Source: Anaerolineales bacterium (GTDB lineage Bacteria > Chloroflexota > Anaerolineae > Anaerolineales > RBG-16-64-43). Taken from it: 49,680 bases of DNA. The stretch spans positions 1-49,680 of the forward strand of contig JAFGCU010000119.1 of NCBI GenBank assembly GCA_016932475.1, in the 5' to 3' direction. Each line of letters starts with the position of its first letter. Within the stretch, counting starts at the first letter, position 1. The position numbers were made by a program, and so were the translations under genes. Shown piece by piece: positions 25,807 to 35,204 of this stretch. A model generated the notes under the pieces. It searched no databases and was not told the origin of the DNA. It worked only from the letters and a program-made list of their open reading frames with translations.

Positions 25807-26958
25807 ATGCAAAAAGATAAATTATTCCGGCGGGCGGCCCTTCCATCCGCGGCGCTGCTCGGCATCCTGGCCTGCGCCACGCTCCGTCCGCCCGCGCCCC
25901 CCATCGATTCGGTTTTCGATTCCGGCCGCACGGCATTCGGCTTTTTTCCCTCCGCGCCGGAAGTCAGCATCCTGAGCGTATGGAATAATTTCCGCGCCAT
26001 GAGCGCGCACGCGGATTCGGTCCTCATCCAGCAGCCGGTGGCCTGGGACGATTTCCGCGCCGGGATCGACGGCCAATCCGCGCGGATCGAAGACATCCGC
26101 GGGCAGGTGGAGCTGGCCTGGCGGAATGGAATGGAGCCGATCTTCGTCGTGGACCCGCTCAACGGCCTGAACCGCCGTGAATTCTCCGGACTCCCGCCCG
26201 AACTTGCCGGCGCCGGCTTCGGCCACCCGGACGTGCGCAGCGCCTTTCAGAACCAGGCTGTGCGCATGGCCCGCGATTTTCACCCGCGTTACCTCGGGCT
26301 GGCTTCGGAAATCAACACCTACGCCGACGCCTTCCCGGAGGATTTCCCCAATTACCTGAGCCTGTACCGTGATACGTATCGAAAAATCAAAATGGAATCC
26401 CCCGGCACACAGGTTTTCGTAACCTTCCAATGGGAGGACCTTTACAACCTGGGCGTGTTCGCCGAGGGGGGAGGCCCCGGCATCCAATGGGATCTGATCG
26501 AAGCCTTCGAACCGGAGCTGGACCTGTGGGTGATCTCATCCTACCCGTTCGCCGCCTTCGAAACCGCGGCGGAAATTCCGGAAGACTATTACACGCCGCT
26601 CCTGGACCGGACCGAAAAACCGCTCGCGGTCGCCGAGGGCGGCTTCGGCTCCTCAGACATCCCGCCGTTCCACGGAACGCCCGGGGATCAGGTGTTGTAC
26701 CTGAACGCGGTCCACGACCAGCTCGGCGGCCGGCTGGCGTTCTGGATTTACCTGATCCTGGATGATTTCAACATGGAGTCGTATCAGGCGTTCTTGGAAG
26801 CCCACGGCATGGGGAAGGATGTGGAGACCCTGCGCTTATTTTCGACTCTCGGTTTGCGGCAGCGCGACGGAACCCCGAAGCCGGCGCTTGCGGTCTGGGA
26901 CGGATACCGCGAAGACGCAATCCGGCAAACCACCCCTCCAGCGGAGGCGGGGCTGTGA
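25807..26958 (+). CDS. TIM-barrel glycosidase-like lipoprotein
   Basis: A 383-residue predicted lipoprotein: signal ending LLGILAC (Cys near residue 23), then a domain with alternating strands and helices suggestive of a (beta/alpha)8 barrel. Glu in GLASEINTY and Glu in [11 protein letters not shown] lie where clan GH-A enzymes place the acid/base and the nucleophile; WVISSYPF also fits. No specific GH family can be named. AGAAGG precedes the ATG. Its stop overlaps the GTG start of the MalT-like regulator (GTGA), so the two are translated together, unusual for a lipoprotein and a cytoplasmic regulator. It may act on a glycan that the regulator senses; that is inference. Confidence 0.7.
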   Translation: MQKDKLFRRAALPSAALLGILACATLRPPAPPIDSVFDSGRTAFGFFPSAPEVSILSVWNNFRAMSAHADSVLIQQPVAWDDFRAGIDGQSARIEDIRGQVELAWRNGMEPIFVVDPLNGLNRREFSGLPPELAGAGFGHPDVRSAFQNQAVRMARDFHPRYLGLASEINTYADAFPEDFPNYLSLYRDTYRKIKMESPGTQVFVTFQWEDLYNLGVFAEGGGPGIQWDLIEAFEPELDLWVISSYPFAAFETAAEIPEDYYTPLLDRTEKPLAVAEGGFGSSDIPPFHGTPGDQVLYLNAVHDQLGGRLAFWIYLILDDFNMESYQAFLEAHGMGKDVETLRLFSTLGLRQRDGTPKPALAVWDGYREDAIRQTTPPAEAGL

Positions 26959-29612
26959 ACCGCGATATTCTCCTGGACAGCAAGACCAATCCGCCGGCAT
27001 TGCGGGCTAATCTGGTTTCCCGCCCGCGCCTGCTGGACCAGCTCGAAAACGGATTGGCCGCCGGGCGCGAGGTGACCCTGATCTCCGCGCCGGCCGGTTT
27101 CGGAAAAACAACCCTCCTCGCGGAATGGGCCGGCCGCACCGCGCGTCCGGTCTCCTGGCTGGCGCTCGAAGAATCCGAAAACGATCCGGCGCTGTTCCTG
27201 CGGTATCTGATCGAATCCATCCGCAAGTCGGCGGAATCGCTCAGCCCGGTCCTCTCGCAGGTGATGCAATCCCCCCAGCCCGTCCCTCCCCGGAGCCTGC
27301 TGCCGCCCTTATTAAATGAACTCGCGCGCATCCCGCCGATGGTGCTGATCCTCGACGATTACCATCTCGTCACGTCCGCCCCGGTCCATGAGATCGTCGG
27401 GTTCCTGATCGAGCACATTCCACCCTCGCTGCACCTCGCCCTGGGCACGCGCGAGGATCCGCCCCTGCCCCTGGCGCGCCTCCGCGCGCTCGGAAAGATC
27501 ACCGAACTGCGCGAGGCCGATTTGCGGTTCTCGCCCGCCGAAACCTCGGAGTTCCTCTCCCGCTCGATGGATCTCCCCCTTCCGGCGCAGGCGGTGGAAA
27601 CACTGGAAGCCCGCACCGAAGGCTGGGTGGCCGGATTGCAGCTTGCGGCGTTCGCCCTCCGGCAGGAACACGCCCGGGGGGAAAATTTTCTGGCCGCCTT
27701 CCGCGGCGATCACCGCTATGTGATGGATTACCTCGTCGTCGAGGTGTTGGAGCGGCTTCCGCTGGAGACCCGCGATTTTCTGCGGCGCACGTCGATCCTC
27801 GACCGTTTGTGCGCGCCGCTGTGCGACGCGGTGATCGACGGCGGCGGCAGCCAGGAGGTGCTGGAGCAGCTCGAAACATCCAACATTTTCCTCTCCCCGC
27901 TCGATGGGCGCCGGGAATGGTTCCGGTACCACCGCCTGTTCGCCGAGTTCCTCAAGGCCCGGCTCGCGCCGCAGGAGGAAGCAACGCTCCAGGAACGGGC
28001 GGCGGCCTGGCACGAAAAAAACCACCTGCCCTTCCTGGCCGTCCGGCACGCGCTCGCCGCGGGCGCTCTTTCCGGAAATTATCAAAATGCCGCGCGCTTG
28101 ATCCATCGTAATGCGGAAGCCGGGATCCGCGAGGGCCAGGCCCAGACCCTGCTCGGCTGGCTGGATTCTCTGCCGAAGGAGCTGGTGCTTTCGGACCCGG
28201 ATCTCATCCTGGATAAAGGCTGGGCGCTGACCCTGACCGGGGGATTTCCGGAGGCCGCCGAGCTGGCGGCATACGCGGAGCAGCAAATTGCCGGCCGCGC
28301 GGGGAGCGAAGGCGTGCGCGGGAAGGCGTATCTCCTGCAGGCGTTTCTGGCGTTGATGGGAAGGATGGATTTTTCCGAAACCATCCGCCTGGCAACGCTC
28401 GCGATCGGGGATTTGCGCGGCCGTGAAGACCAGTGGCTGCCGATGGCCTACTGGCTGCTGGCCGAACCGCACGAGCGGATGGGCAACATCCGGCAGGCCA
28501 TCCAGACGCTCAAGGAATCCCGCGAGCTGCTGCCGACGGCGCTCTCGCATCTGTTCACCGATCTGGTGGATATGATGCTGGTGTACGACCTGGACCTGGC
28601 CGGCCGGCGGCGCGAAGCGCTGGCGGTCTGCGAGGATACGATCCGCCGGCACACCATGCCCGACGAACAATCCTCTCCGACCAGCTGCATGATGCTCGCC
28701 CGCCGGGCGATGCTCTACTACGAATCCAACGAGCTCGCGCGCGCCCGCGAATTGTACGCGGAGGCGACGGCCTACGGCGAGCGCCACCGCCAGGAACCCT
28801 TCCTCACCCTCGCGCGCGGGATCTGCGCGCCGCTGATCGCGGCGGCGGAAGGCGTCGAGGCCGCGCTGGCGGCGCTGGAACAGGCGGCGGATTCCGCCCG
28901 CCAAACCGGGCTGACGGATCTGGGAACCATTCTCGCGGCGCAGGCCGGGGTTCATCTCCGGCTCGGCCGCCTCGAGGTGGTTGCGCGCTGGGCGGAGGAA
29001 GCCGGTTGTTCGATCGACGAGGAGCCGCAATACATCCGGCTGGATACCCACCTGGTGTACGCCCGCTGGCTGCTTGCCCGGGGAGCGAACGCGGAAGCCG
29101 GGCGCTTCCTGGCGCGGCTGCGGTCGTTTCTCGAGCGGAATAATATCCACCGGCCGTTGATCACGGTCTGCATTCTCTCGGCGCTGCTGGCCGAGCGGCT
29201 GGGCGACCCGGCCGCGGTCCGCGCGAACCTGGAAGCGGCGTTGCGGCTGTCGGCGCCGGAAGGATACATCCGCCTGTTCCTCGATGAGGACGGCCGCGTG
29301 CTGGATTTGCTGCCGAGAGTCCGCAACGCGGCGCCGGGATTCGTCGACCGGTTGCTGGATTTTCGGGATGCCGCGCCCTCACCCCGCCCGGCCGCAGCAT
29401 CGGCCGGCATCCCCATCGAACCGCTCAGCGAGCGGGAGATTGAAATCCTGCGGCTGCTCGCCAAAGGGCTTTCCAATGCGCAAATCGCGCAGCGGCTGGT
29501 GATCGCACTCGCGACCGTCAAGCGCCACATCCAGAACATCTACGGCAAGCTCGGCGTGAACAGCCGCACCCAGGCCGTGGCGGAGGGGCGGGAAAAAGGA
29601 TTGATCGGGTAG
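26955..29612 (+). CDS. MalT-like LuxR-family ATP-dependent transcription regulator
   Basis: An 885-residue STAND-type regulator. Walker [12 protein letters not shown] is near residue 45 and Walker [11 protein letters not shown] near 130; sensor and winged-helix segments follow ([17 protein letters not shown]). Then come many TPR-like helices, and a C-terminal LuxR helix-turn-helix ([20 protein letters not shown], then [20 protein letters not shown]). MalT-type proteins oligomerise on binding an inducer and ATP to activate promoters. GGAGG seven bases before the GTG start at 26955 supports it, with a 4-bp overlap with the lipoprotein gene. The inducer is unknown; the linked TIM-barrel protein hints at a sugar. 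Confidence 0.92.
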   Translation: MNRDILLDSKTNPPALRANLVSRPRLLDQLENGLAAGREVTLISAPAGFGKTTLLAEWAGRTARPVSWLALEESENDPALFLRYLIESIRKSAESLSPVLSQVMQSPQPVPPRSLLPPLLNELARIPPMVLILDDYHLVTSAPVHEIVGFLIEHIPPSLHLALGTREDPPLPLARLRALGKITELREADLRFSPAETSEFLSRSMDLPLPAQAVETLEARTEGWVAGLQLAAFALRQEHARGENFLAAFRGDHRYVMDYLVVEVLERLPLETRDFLRRTSILDRLCAPLCDAVIDGGGSQEVLEQLETSNIFLSPLDGRREWFRYHRLFAEFLKARLAPQEEATLQERAAAWHEKNHLPFLAVRHALAAGALSGNYQNAARLIHRNAEAGIREGQAQTLLGWLDSLPKELVLSDPDLILDKGWALTLTGGFPEAAELAAYAEQQIAGRAGSEGVRGKAYLLQAFLALMGRMDFSETIRLATLAIGDLRGREDQWLPMAYWLLAEPHERMGNIRQAIQTLKESRELLPTALSHLFTDLVDMMLVYDLDLAGRRREALAVCEDTIRRHTMPDEQSSPTSCMMLARRAMLYYESNELARARELYAEATAYGERHRQEPFLTLARGICAPLIAAAEGVEAALAALEQAADSARQTGLTDLGTILAAQAGVHLRLGRLEVVARWAEEAGCSIDEEPQYIRLDTHLVYARWLLARGANAEAGRFLARLRSFLERNNIHRPLITVCILSALLAERLGDPAAVRANLEAALRLSAPEGYIRLFLDEDGRVLDLLPRVRNAAPGFVDRLLDFRDAAPSPRPAAASAGIPIEPLSEREIEILRLLAKGLSNAQIAQRLVIALATVKRHIQNIYGKLGVNSRTQAVAEGREKGLIG

Positions 29613-29640
29613 GCAACAGAAAAGATGAACGGGATTGCGT

Positions 29641-30060
29641 CAGGATAGACAGGATTTGTATTTCATAAAATTTTCAACTGCGCTGCCTGTCGATCGTCAT
29701 GCCGGCGCCTGTCCCCGCGCCTGCCCTCCGAGCGATGAGCGCCGGCGGTTTCCCGGTGCGAAGTTCTCGCGAGCGGGGACGCATCCCGGCCCGCTTCTGG
29801 TTCATGAGCCGGGATGAACGCAAAGCGGGGGTGAACCTGGCCGGCATCCATAAACCGCGAAAATCACTGGACCCCGGCCTCGAGCACGCCGGGGTGACGG
29901 ACGAAAACGAGCCCGCCGGTGGGACGGGCGAAAACGGACGCGCCCGGATCGTGCATGGGCGATTTTTCCCCCGGAGCAGAGTTGCGCGGCCATGGTACGA
30001 GGGGAAGGTTGATCGGTTATACAAAAAACTGTAAATCCTGAATCCATCTTGTCTATCCTG
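29641..30060. repeat. 420-bp non-coding element with related ends, carrying nested palindromes
   Basis: The left end CAGGATAGACAGGATTT (29641-29657) matches in inverted orientation the right end (CTTGTCTATCCTG at 30048-30060). In between are a CGTCATGCCGGC...GGCCGGCATCC palindrome (about 29697-29850) that carries an inserted element at about 29720-29779, and a second palindrome (GGACCCCGGC...GCCGGGGTGACGG, 29870-29900). No gene or ribosome site. Confidence 0.55.
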
Positions 30061-30232
30061 TCTATGGATTCTTCCCGCGCCGTCCGGCGGCGCATTCTCA
30101 AATCCTCACGCGCAATTTATCTCCGACCCCGGCATCCGATTATTAAACACGGCGGTTTTATCCCAATCCGGGCGCAACCGCCCGGATTATAGAATTCTTC
30201 CATCCCGCCTTAATCAAAACTTCACACCTGCG

Positions 30233-30247
30233 GGTTAAGCTTTAACC
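30233..30247. promoter_or_regulatory. Small inverted repeat upstream of the PepSY operon
   Basis: GGTTAA-GCT-TTAACC, perfect 6-bp arms, 43 bases before the PepSY start. It could be an operator for the OmpR-type regulator encoded downstream, though those usually bind direct repeats. Weak call. Confidence 0.3.
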
Positions 30248-30289
30248 AGGAAAACGGCGCCACAAACGGCCGGTTTCCGGGAGGCATAC

Positions 30290-31063
30290 ATGCGAAGCTG
30301 GTGGATCGGTATCGGAGTGGCCGTGGCCGCCGGAGCGCTCGGCGTCGGCGCAGCCTACGGTGGAAGCGAACTGATAAAAACCTACCGGCCCGAACTCGTC
30401 CAGGGCGTCCGATCCGTCCGCGGTGCGGATGCGCGGGACGGCGTTTTTTGGACGAGGGGATCGGACGCGGGTCCGCGCGATCCCGCCGACCCGGGCGGAA
30501 TCCGCGAGCGGCTAAAGGACCGGTTCGACAAGATGCGGGACCGCAGACCGGGCCGGTTCGGCGGCACGGACGGCGAACGCATTTCCCTCGATGCGGCCGC
30601 GGAAAAAGCGGAAGCCTACGCGGCGGATCTGGGATCCGAATTCCGGGTGGCGGAAGTAATGGAGTTCGAGCGCAACTTCTATGCGGTGATCGTCGAGAAG
30701 GACGGCGGGCGCGGAGCCGTTGAAGTGCTGATCGACCCCTACCGCGGGAACGTCACCCCGGAGCCGGGGCCGAACATGATGTGGAACGGCAAGTACGGCG
30801 GCCGCATGCACCGCACCGGCCAGACCGGCGAGAACGCGCTCACGATCGAGGAAGCCCGGGCGGCCGCCCAGGAGCACCTCGACCGGGTCAACCCCGGAGC
30901 GACCGTCCACGAAGGCGGGTTTTCCTTCTATGGGTACTACACGTTTGATTATTCCGTCGACGGCGAAACGGCCGGGATGCTGAGCGTGCACGGATCGACA
31001 GGGGATGTCTGGCTGCATACCTGGCACGGGGCGTTCATCGCGGAAAAGGAGATGGAGCTATGA
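30290..31063 (+). CDS. PepSY-domain membrane-anchored protein
   Basis: A 257-residue protein with an N-terminal helix (WWIGIGVAVAAGALGVGAAY), a charged Arg/Asp-rich segment (residues 60-95) and two PepSY-like domains: about 97-165 (ISLDAAAEKAEAYAADLG ... VEVLIDPYRGNV) and 185-250 (LTIEEARAAAQEHLDRVNPG ... MLSVHGSTGDVWLHTWHG). PepSY domains often sit outside the membrane in proteins linked to metal or envelope-stress sensing. GGGAGG precedes the ATG. The stop overlaps the next ATG (ATGA). Its position ahead of a two-component pair suggests it is an accessory sensor or target. Confidence 0.82.
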   Translation: MRSWWIGIGVAVAAGALGVGAAYGGSELIKTYRPELVQGVRSVRGADARDGVFWTRGSDAGPRDPADPGGIRERLKDRFDKMRDRRPGRFGGTDGERISLDAAAEKAEAYAADLGSEFRVAEVMEFERNFYAVIVEKDGGRGAVEVLIDPYRGNVTPEPGPNMMWNGKYGGRMHRTGQTGENALTIEEARAAAQEHLDRVNPGATVHEGGFSFYGYYTFDYSVDGETAGMLSVHGSTGDVWLHTWHGAFIAEKEMEL

Positions 31064-31416
31064 AAAGCGTTTGGAAGTGGATCCTGCTCGGGATTGCGGT
31101 GTTCGTCGTGGCATTCCTCATCGCCCTGCCGCTGTGGGCGGGCTTTCCCATGGCATCCGGCGAGCCGATCTACGGCTACGGGATGATGAGCAGGGGAATG
31201 CTGAACTGGGGCATGGGCGGGATCTGGTGGATCGGGATGCTGTTCCGCCTCGCGGTGCCGATCCTTGTGATCGGCGGCGTTGCGGCGCTGGTGTACTGGC
31301 TGGCGAAGCGGCCCTCCGCTCCCCCGCCGGCCGCGACCGTGCCGTGCGAATATTGCGGAAAACCGCTTGATCCGGGTTGGGTGGCCTGCCCGCACTGCGG
31401 GAAGAAAAAGAAGTAA
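31060..31416 (+). CDS. Small two-helix membrane protein with C-terminal zinc ribbon
   Basis: 118 residues: helix 1 (WILLGIAVFVVAFLIALPLW), a Met/Gly-rich outer loop (GYGMMSRGMLNWGMGG), helix 2 (VPILVIGGVAALVYWLA), a Pro/Ala linker and a zinc ribbon (CEYCGKPLDPG, then CPHCGKKKK). The zinc ribbon should face the cytoplasm and the Met-rich loop the outside, an arrangement that could bind copper or silver outside and signal inside; this is inference. It overlaps the PepSY gene by 4 bp and ends before a long palindrome. No named family recognised. Confidence 0.8.
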   Translation: MKSVWKWILLGIAVFVVAFLIALPLWAGFPMASGEPIYGYGMMSRGMLNWGMGGIWWIGMLFRLAVPILVIGGVAALVYWLAKRPSAPPPAATVPCEYCGKPLDPGWVACPHCGKKKK

Positions 31417-31440
31417 CCGCCCCTGAGCCGGAGTTGCCAC

Positions 31441-31472
31441 AGACCGACGCGGTCTTAAGACCGCGTCGGTCT
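31441..31472. terminator. Perfect 32-bp palindrome between zinc-ribbon and regulator genes
   Basis: AGACCGACGCGGTC-TTAA-GACCGCGTCGGTCT, a 14-bp stem with a 4-base loop, 25 bp after the zinc-ribbon stop. It lacks a T-run, so it may end, attenuate or stabilise the upstream transcript, or bind a protein. Confidence 0.5.
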
Positions 31473-31552
31473 GTCATGATCCGCAAGGCGTCCGCCCGCC
31501 CGCCCCGCCGGGAGAGCGAGGCGGCGGCCGGGAACGGATCTCCGCATTCCAA

Positions 31553-31558
31553 TATAAT
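31553..31558 (+). promoter_or_regulatory. -10 box directly before the response-regulator start
   Basis: TATAAT, 7 bases before ATG 31566. This predicts a second, leaderless transcript for the regulator and kinase. No clear -35 hexamer. Confidence 0.45.
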
Positions 31559-31565
31559 GGACCAT

Positions 31566-32249
31566 ATGACAGCCCGTATCCTGATCGTCGACGATGAACC
31601 GCAACTGGTGCGCGTGATCCGCTCCTACCTGGAAAAAGCCGGGTTTCAGGCCGCGACCGCCAGCCGCGGCGATGAAGCCCTGCAGGCATTCCGCGCCAGC
31701 CGCCCCGATCTGGTCATCCTCGACCTTAACCTGCCGGGGATGGACGGGCTGGACGTGGCGCGCGAGATCCGGCGTCTGGGGCAGACGCCGATCATCATGC
31801 TCACCGCGCGGGTCGAGGAAACCGACCGGCTGGTTGGGCTCGAGCTGGGCGCCGATGATTACGTGACCAAGCCGTTTTCCCCGCGCGAGGTGGTCGCCCG
31901 GGTGCGCGCGGTCCTGCGCCGCGCCCAGGGCGGCGCCGCGGCGCCCGAGATGATCCGCACCGCCGATCTGGAGATCGACGTCGTGCGGCACACCGTCCGC
32001 CGCGGCGATCAGTTGCTCGACCTGACGCCCACGGAGTTCAGCCTGCTGGCCGGGCTGGCCGGCCAGCCCGGCCGGGTGTTCAACCGGATGCAGCTGCTGG
32101 AACTGGCGCAGGGCAGCGCCTTCGAAGGCTACGAACGCACGATCGACGTTCACATCAAGAACCTGCGCGCCAAGATCGAACCGGACCCGAAGAACCCGGC
32201 CCGCATCCTCACCGTTTTTGGAATCGGGTACAAGTTCGCGGAAGAGTGA
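31566..32249 (+). CDS. OmpR/PhoB-family response regulator
   Basis: 227 residues. Receiver domain: ILIVDDEP acidic pair, phospho-acceptor Asp in LVILDLNLPGMDGLDV (about residue 54), Thr in IIMLTAR and Lys in DDYVTKPFSPRE. C-terminal winged helix ends with SAFEGYERTIDVHIKNLRAK and RILTVFGIGYKF, typical of OmpR/PhoB. The ATG at 31566 is chosen because the receiver starts there and a TATAAT box lies 7 bases upstream; ATG 31557 overlaps that box. The gene is 3 bp from the kinase gene. It probably controls the upstream PepSY/zinc-ribbon genes. Confidence 0.92.
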   Translation: MTARILIVDDEPQLVRVIRSYLEKAGFQAATASRGDEALQAFRASRPDLVILDLNLPGMDGLDVAREIRRLGQTPIIMLTARVEETDRLVGLELGADDYVTKPFSPREVVARVRAVLRRAQGGAAAPEMIRTADLEIDVVRHTVRRGDQLLDLTPTEFSLLAGLAGQPGRVFNRMQLLELAQGSAFEGYERTIDVHIKNLRAKIEPDPKNPARILTVFGIGYKFAEE

Positions 32250-32252
32250 TCC

Positions 32253-33587
32253 ATGCGCCTGACGACGAAACTCGTGCTGGCCTTCGTACTCCTGCTCCTG
32301 ACCACCCTCGGCGGCGTCGTGCTGTTCACCAACCGGACGGCGGGACGCGAGATGGGCCGCGCGCTCTCGCAGTACGAGATGCTGCCGGATCACATGCTGG
32401 CCCGCGAACTGGCGGCCTATTACAGCGCCAACCAATCCTGGACGGGCGCGGAGAGCGTGCTCTTCTCCCCGGGGCCGTTTCAGGCCAGCCGCAATTACCG
32501 GTTGCTGGTGGTGGCATCGGACGGGACCGTGGTGATCGATACCACCGGCGATCTGACCGGTAAACCCTTCACCTCCCTGCCGGGAACCGCGGCATTCCCG
32601 ATCCGGACGGCGGATCAGATCGTCGGCCAGTTGGTGACTTTCAATGAACCGTTTCGCAAGGGGCCGGAAGAAACGCTGCTCGTGGCGGTTAACCGGGCCC
32701 TCATTTGGACGGCCATCACGGCCGGGATGGCCGGTTTGCTGATCGCGCTCTTTCTCAGCCAGAGCCTGACCTCGCCGCTGCGCCACCTTTCCACCGCCAT
32801 GCAGCGCTTCGCGCGCGGCGAGCGCAACCTTTCTCTGCCGCGCGCCTCCGGGGATGAAGTCGGCGATCTGACGCGGTCCTTCCAGGGGATGATGACCGAA
32901 ATCCATCAGCAGGAAACCCTGCGCAAGGAAATGACGGCCGACATCGCCCATGAATTGCGGACTCCCCTGTCGGTCATCCGCGCCAACGTCGACGCGCTGA
33001 CCGACGGTGTCTACCCGCTGACAAAGAAAAACCTTGCCCCGATCCGCGAGAGCGCGGAACTCCTGGATCGGCTGATCGAGGATCTGCGGACTCTCGAACT
33101 GGCCGACGCCGGCCGGCTGACGCTGGAAAAATCGGAAATCGATTATGCGCGGCTGCTGCAGAGGGTTGCCGCGCGGTTCGCGCCGCGCGCCGAAGGCTGC
33201 GCGCAGAAGATCGAGACCGCCTGCGGCGGGAATCTGCCCGAGGCGATGGCCGACCCGCAAAGGCTGGAGCAGATTCTCAGCAACCTGGTGGATAACGCCC
33301 TGCGTCACACTCCCGACGGCGGCGTCGTCCGCCTGAACGCGGACTCCGACGGGGCGGCGGTCCGGATTACGGTGGATGATTCCGGGCCGGGGATCCCCGC
33401 CGACTCAATCGACCGGATCTTCGAGCGGTTCTACCGGCTGGATTCCGGGCGCGCCCGCGCCGAAGGCGGATCCGGCCTGGGCTTGGCGATCGCGCGCAAG
33501 CTGGCCGAGGCGCACGGCGGCGCCCTCACCGCCGAAAACCGTCCCGAAGGTGGCGCGCGGTTTACGCTTCGATTGCCGGGTAAGTAA
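32253..33587 (+). CDS. Sensor histidine kinase (HAMP, HisKA, HATPase)
   Basis: 444 residues: helix 1 ([19 protein letters not shown]), an extracytoplasmic sensor domain of about 130 residues, helix 2 ([19 protein letters not shown]), HAMP, then HisKA with [20 protein letters not shown] (phospho-His) and ATPase boxes [22 protein letters not shown] and [10 protein letters not shown]. It resembles BaeS-like kinases. The signal is unknown; operon partners with Met-rich and PepSY domains suggest metal or envelope stress. Translation is likely coupled to the regulator stop 3 bp upstream. Confidence 0.93.
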   Translation: MRLTTKLVLAFVLLLLTTLGGVVLFTNRTAGREMGRALSQYEMLPDHMLARELAAYYSANQSWTGAESVLFSPGPFQASRNYRLLVVASDGTVVIDTTGDLTGKPFTSLPGTAAFPIRTADQIVGQLVTFNEPFRKGPEETLLVAVNRALIWTAITAGMAGLLIALFLSQSLTSPLRHLSTAMQRFARGERNLSLPRASGDEVGDLTRSFQGMMTEIHQQETLRKEMTADIAHELRTPLSVIRANVDALTDGVYPLTKKNLAPIRESAELLDRLIEDLRTLELADAGRLTLEKSEIDYARLLQRVAARFAPRAEGCAQKIETACGGNLPEAMADPQRLEQILSNLVDNALRHTPDGGVVRLNADSDGAAVRITVDDSGPGIPADSIDRIFERFYRLDSGRARAEGGSGLGLAIARKLAEAHGGALTAENRPEGGARFTLRLPGK

Positions 33588-33640
33588 TAGACAGGATTTA
33601 CAGGATTTTTTCAGGATTGACAGGAAGAAATCTCTGAAAA

Positions 33641-33838
33641 TGTCACCCTGAGCATCCGCCCCTGAGCGTCCGCCCCCCGAGCGATCAGCATCGGTGATTT
33701 TCCGATGCGAAGAATTCGCGAGTGGGGGCAGCGAAGGGTCTAGACACACAGAAACAGATGCTTCGCTTCCCTCCAAAAAGCGCAGGACAGCCCTGCCCCG
33801 GCTCCGCCGCGGCGAATCCAGGGGCGCTCAGCATGACA
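33641..33838. repeat. GAGCGAAGCGAAGG repeat disrupted by two inserted palindromes
   Basis: Ends (TGTCACCCTGAGC and GCTCAGCATGACA) and core (GCGAAGGGTCTAGA, AGATGCTTCGCTT) match the intact 68-bp element at 5091-5158, but the copy is 198 bp. Insertion 1 (about 33671-33730) has CCCCC/GGGGG and GCATCGG/CCGATGC arms. Insertion 2 (about 33766-33822) opens CCTCCAAAAAGCGCAGG and is also palindromic. Confidence 0.75.
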
Positions 33839-33914
33839 CCACTTTTTTGAGGTTGCAGGTAATAAGACGACCATCGACGATGGACCATGAACGATAGTCA
33901 CATAATATGAAAAG

Positions 33915-33939
33915 CGCCGCTGTAATTAGCGGCGTTTTT
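33915..33939 (+). terminator. Rho-independent terminator
   Basis: CGCCGCT (33915-33921) pairs with AGCGGCG (33928-33934), followed by TTTTTA on the plus strand. It lies 330 bp after the kinase gene, past a repeat, and is the nearest plus-strand terminator for that operon. Confidence 0.65.
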
Positions 33940-33974
33940 ATTTTAAAATTTTTTGTTCCCATGTGCCGGTTGAC

Positions 33975-34140
33975 ATCCCATCCCACCTCCCCAAACCCCT
34001 CCTCCCTTCCCGTTATACGGGAAGGGAGGAGGGGAACGTCCCGAGCGCCTGTCCCCCGAGCGATGAGCATCGGTGAAATTCCGATGCGATGTTTTCGCGA
34101 GTGGGGGCGAGCGAGGGACGGGGGAGGTGGGATGGGATGG
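33975..34140. repeat. Composite three-way-junction palindrome
   Basis: Outer arms CATCCCATCCCACCTCCCC and its complement at 34122-34139 enclose two hairpins. The first is CCCCTCCTCCCTTCCCG/CGGGAAGGGAGGAGGGG, perfect 17 bp with loop TTATA. The second is an element at about 34051-34107 with GTCCCCC...GTGGGGGC and GCATCGG/CCGATGC arms. It lies between convergent genes and could act as a two-way transcript end. Confidence 0.75.
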
Positions 34141-34165
34141 CATCGATGGTCAACCATCGATGGTC

Positions 34166-35143
34166 TTAACCCGAATAGAACCGCCGAAACACTCTGCAGA
34201 CCGCCAGATCCAGCCAATACGGCAGGGCTTTGTCTTTCCCCTTCTGAATTTTCAAAGTCCAGCCGCCATCCTTGCGCTGGCGACTCGTGAACCAATCCAA
34301 ACCTTTGCGCACATCCGGATCCTCCGCGGAAAAACCCAGCCTTGAAAGCGCATCCAGCGCCGAAAGCAGATCGGTGAACCAGAACGGGAAGCTGAAGCCG
34401 GTCCAGAATCCGGGCGTTCTGCGATCGACATAGGAATCGGATTTGAAAAAGCGCGACGCCAGCAGCCGGCCGGCCCGGACGATTTCCGCATCGCCGCGGA
34501 AACCGGCGCCGGCCGCGAACGCCCTCAGCACCACACCGGTGATCACGTGGGAAAACGGCCGGGTGCGGTCCGGTTCCGCCTTTTTCGAACGCATGATGTC
34601 GGTCAGCCCCTTTCCGGCGACCGCCGTGCGAAACGGGATCGCCCACCCCCCGTCCGCCTGGCGGACCGAAAGCAGCCAGCGCAGCCCGCGGGCGATCCGG
34701 CGATCGCGCCCGTAGCCCGCCTTGATCAGCAGTTCCATGATTGCGGCCGAATAATTCGGCGTGTACTGTGTTCCGTATATCCCCCGGAAATCTCCGGCCG
34801 CCGTTTGGCAGGCAAACAGGTACGCGGCCGCCTTCGGGATCGCCGGGTGGGCGCGGGTGAGCCCGAACTTCTCCACAAGAAAACCGAGGTTGCGGTAGGT
34901 CTCGAGCTGGTCGTAATTTTCCGGGCTGCGCGCAGCGGCGCCGGAGGGCGGATACTTCCATCTGCCGCTCTTCAATTGTTTGCGCGTGATCTTCTGCGCG
35001 TCGGGCAGTTCCCATAATTGCTCGACCGGTCCCGGATTTTCGTCCAGCAAATCGCGGCGGGAAAAATACACCACCGGCGTGCAACCGGAATCGAGGAGGA
35101 GCGGTATTGGATTATGGGGAAGCTGTTTCCGCCAGGAAGCCAT
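34166..35143 (-). CDS. Terpenoid-cyclase/prenyltransferase-fold (alpha-toroid) protein
   Basis: 325 residues of repeated paired helices with blade-like motifs AYLFACQTAAGDFRG, RWLLSVRQADGGWAIPF and DWFTSRQRKDGGWTLKI, as in squalene-hopene cyclase and prenyltransferase-beta toroids. The DXDD motif of true cyclases is not seen, so enzymatic identity is unclear; a glycan- or protein-binding role is possible. ATG 35143 is chosen because TATAAT (minus strand 35155-35150) lies 6 bases upstream, implying a leaderless transcript. It is divergent from the giant glucan synthase gene, with 97 bp between the starts, so shared regulation is plausible. Confidence 0.72.
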   Translation of the reverse strand: MASWRKQLPHNPIPLLLDSGCTPVVYFSRRDLLDENPGPVEQLWELPDAQKITRKQLKSGRWKYPPSGAAARSPENYDQLETYRNLGFLVEKFGLTRAHPAIPKAAAYLFACQTAAGDFRGIYGTQYTPNYSAAIMELLIKAGYGRDRRIARGLRWLLSVRQADGGWAIPFRTAVAGKGLTDIMRSKKAEPDRTRPFSHVITGVVLRAFAAGAGFRGDAEIVRAGRLLASRFFKSDSYVDRRTPGFWTGFSFPFWFTDLLSALDALSRLGFSAEDPDVRKGLDWFTSRQRKDGGWTLKIQKGKDKALPYWLDLAVCRVFRRFYSG

Positions 35144-35149
35144 GCATCC

Positions 35150-35155
35150 ATTATA
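35150..35155 (-). promoter_or_regulatory. -10 box for the toroid-fold gene
   Basis: TATAAT on the minus strand, 6 bases before ATG 35143. An A-tract (T on the minus strand) occupies the -35 zone rather than a good hexamer. Confidence 0.5.
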
Positions 35156-35204
35156 GAATGATTCGGAGGAAGAAAAAACATCCCGGCCCGGATGCCGGAG
35201 GATT

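Noticed and set aside
29697-30034. Short open frames in the repeat block after the LuxR gene
   Set aside because: They are translations of palindromic repeats (RERGRIPARFWFMSRDE-like) that appear wherever the repeat occurs.
31455-33308. Long minus-strand frame opposite the two-component genes
   Set aside because: Shadow of the response regulator and histidine kinase; no recognisable domain.
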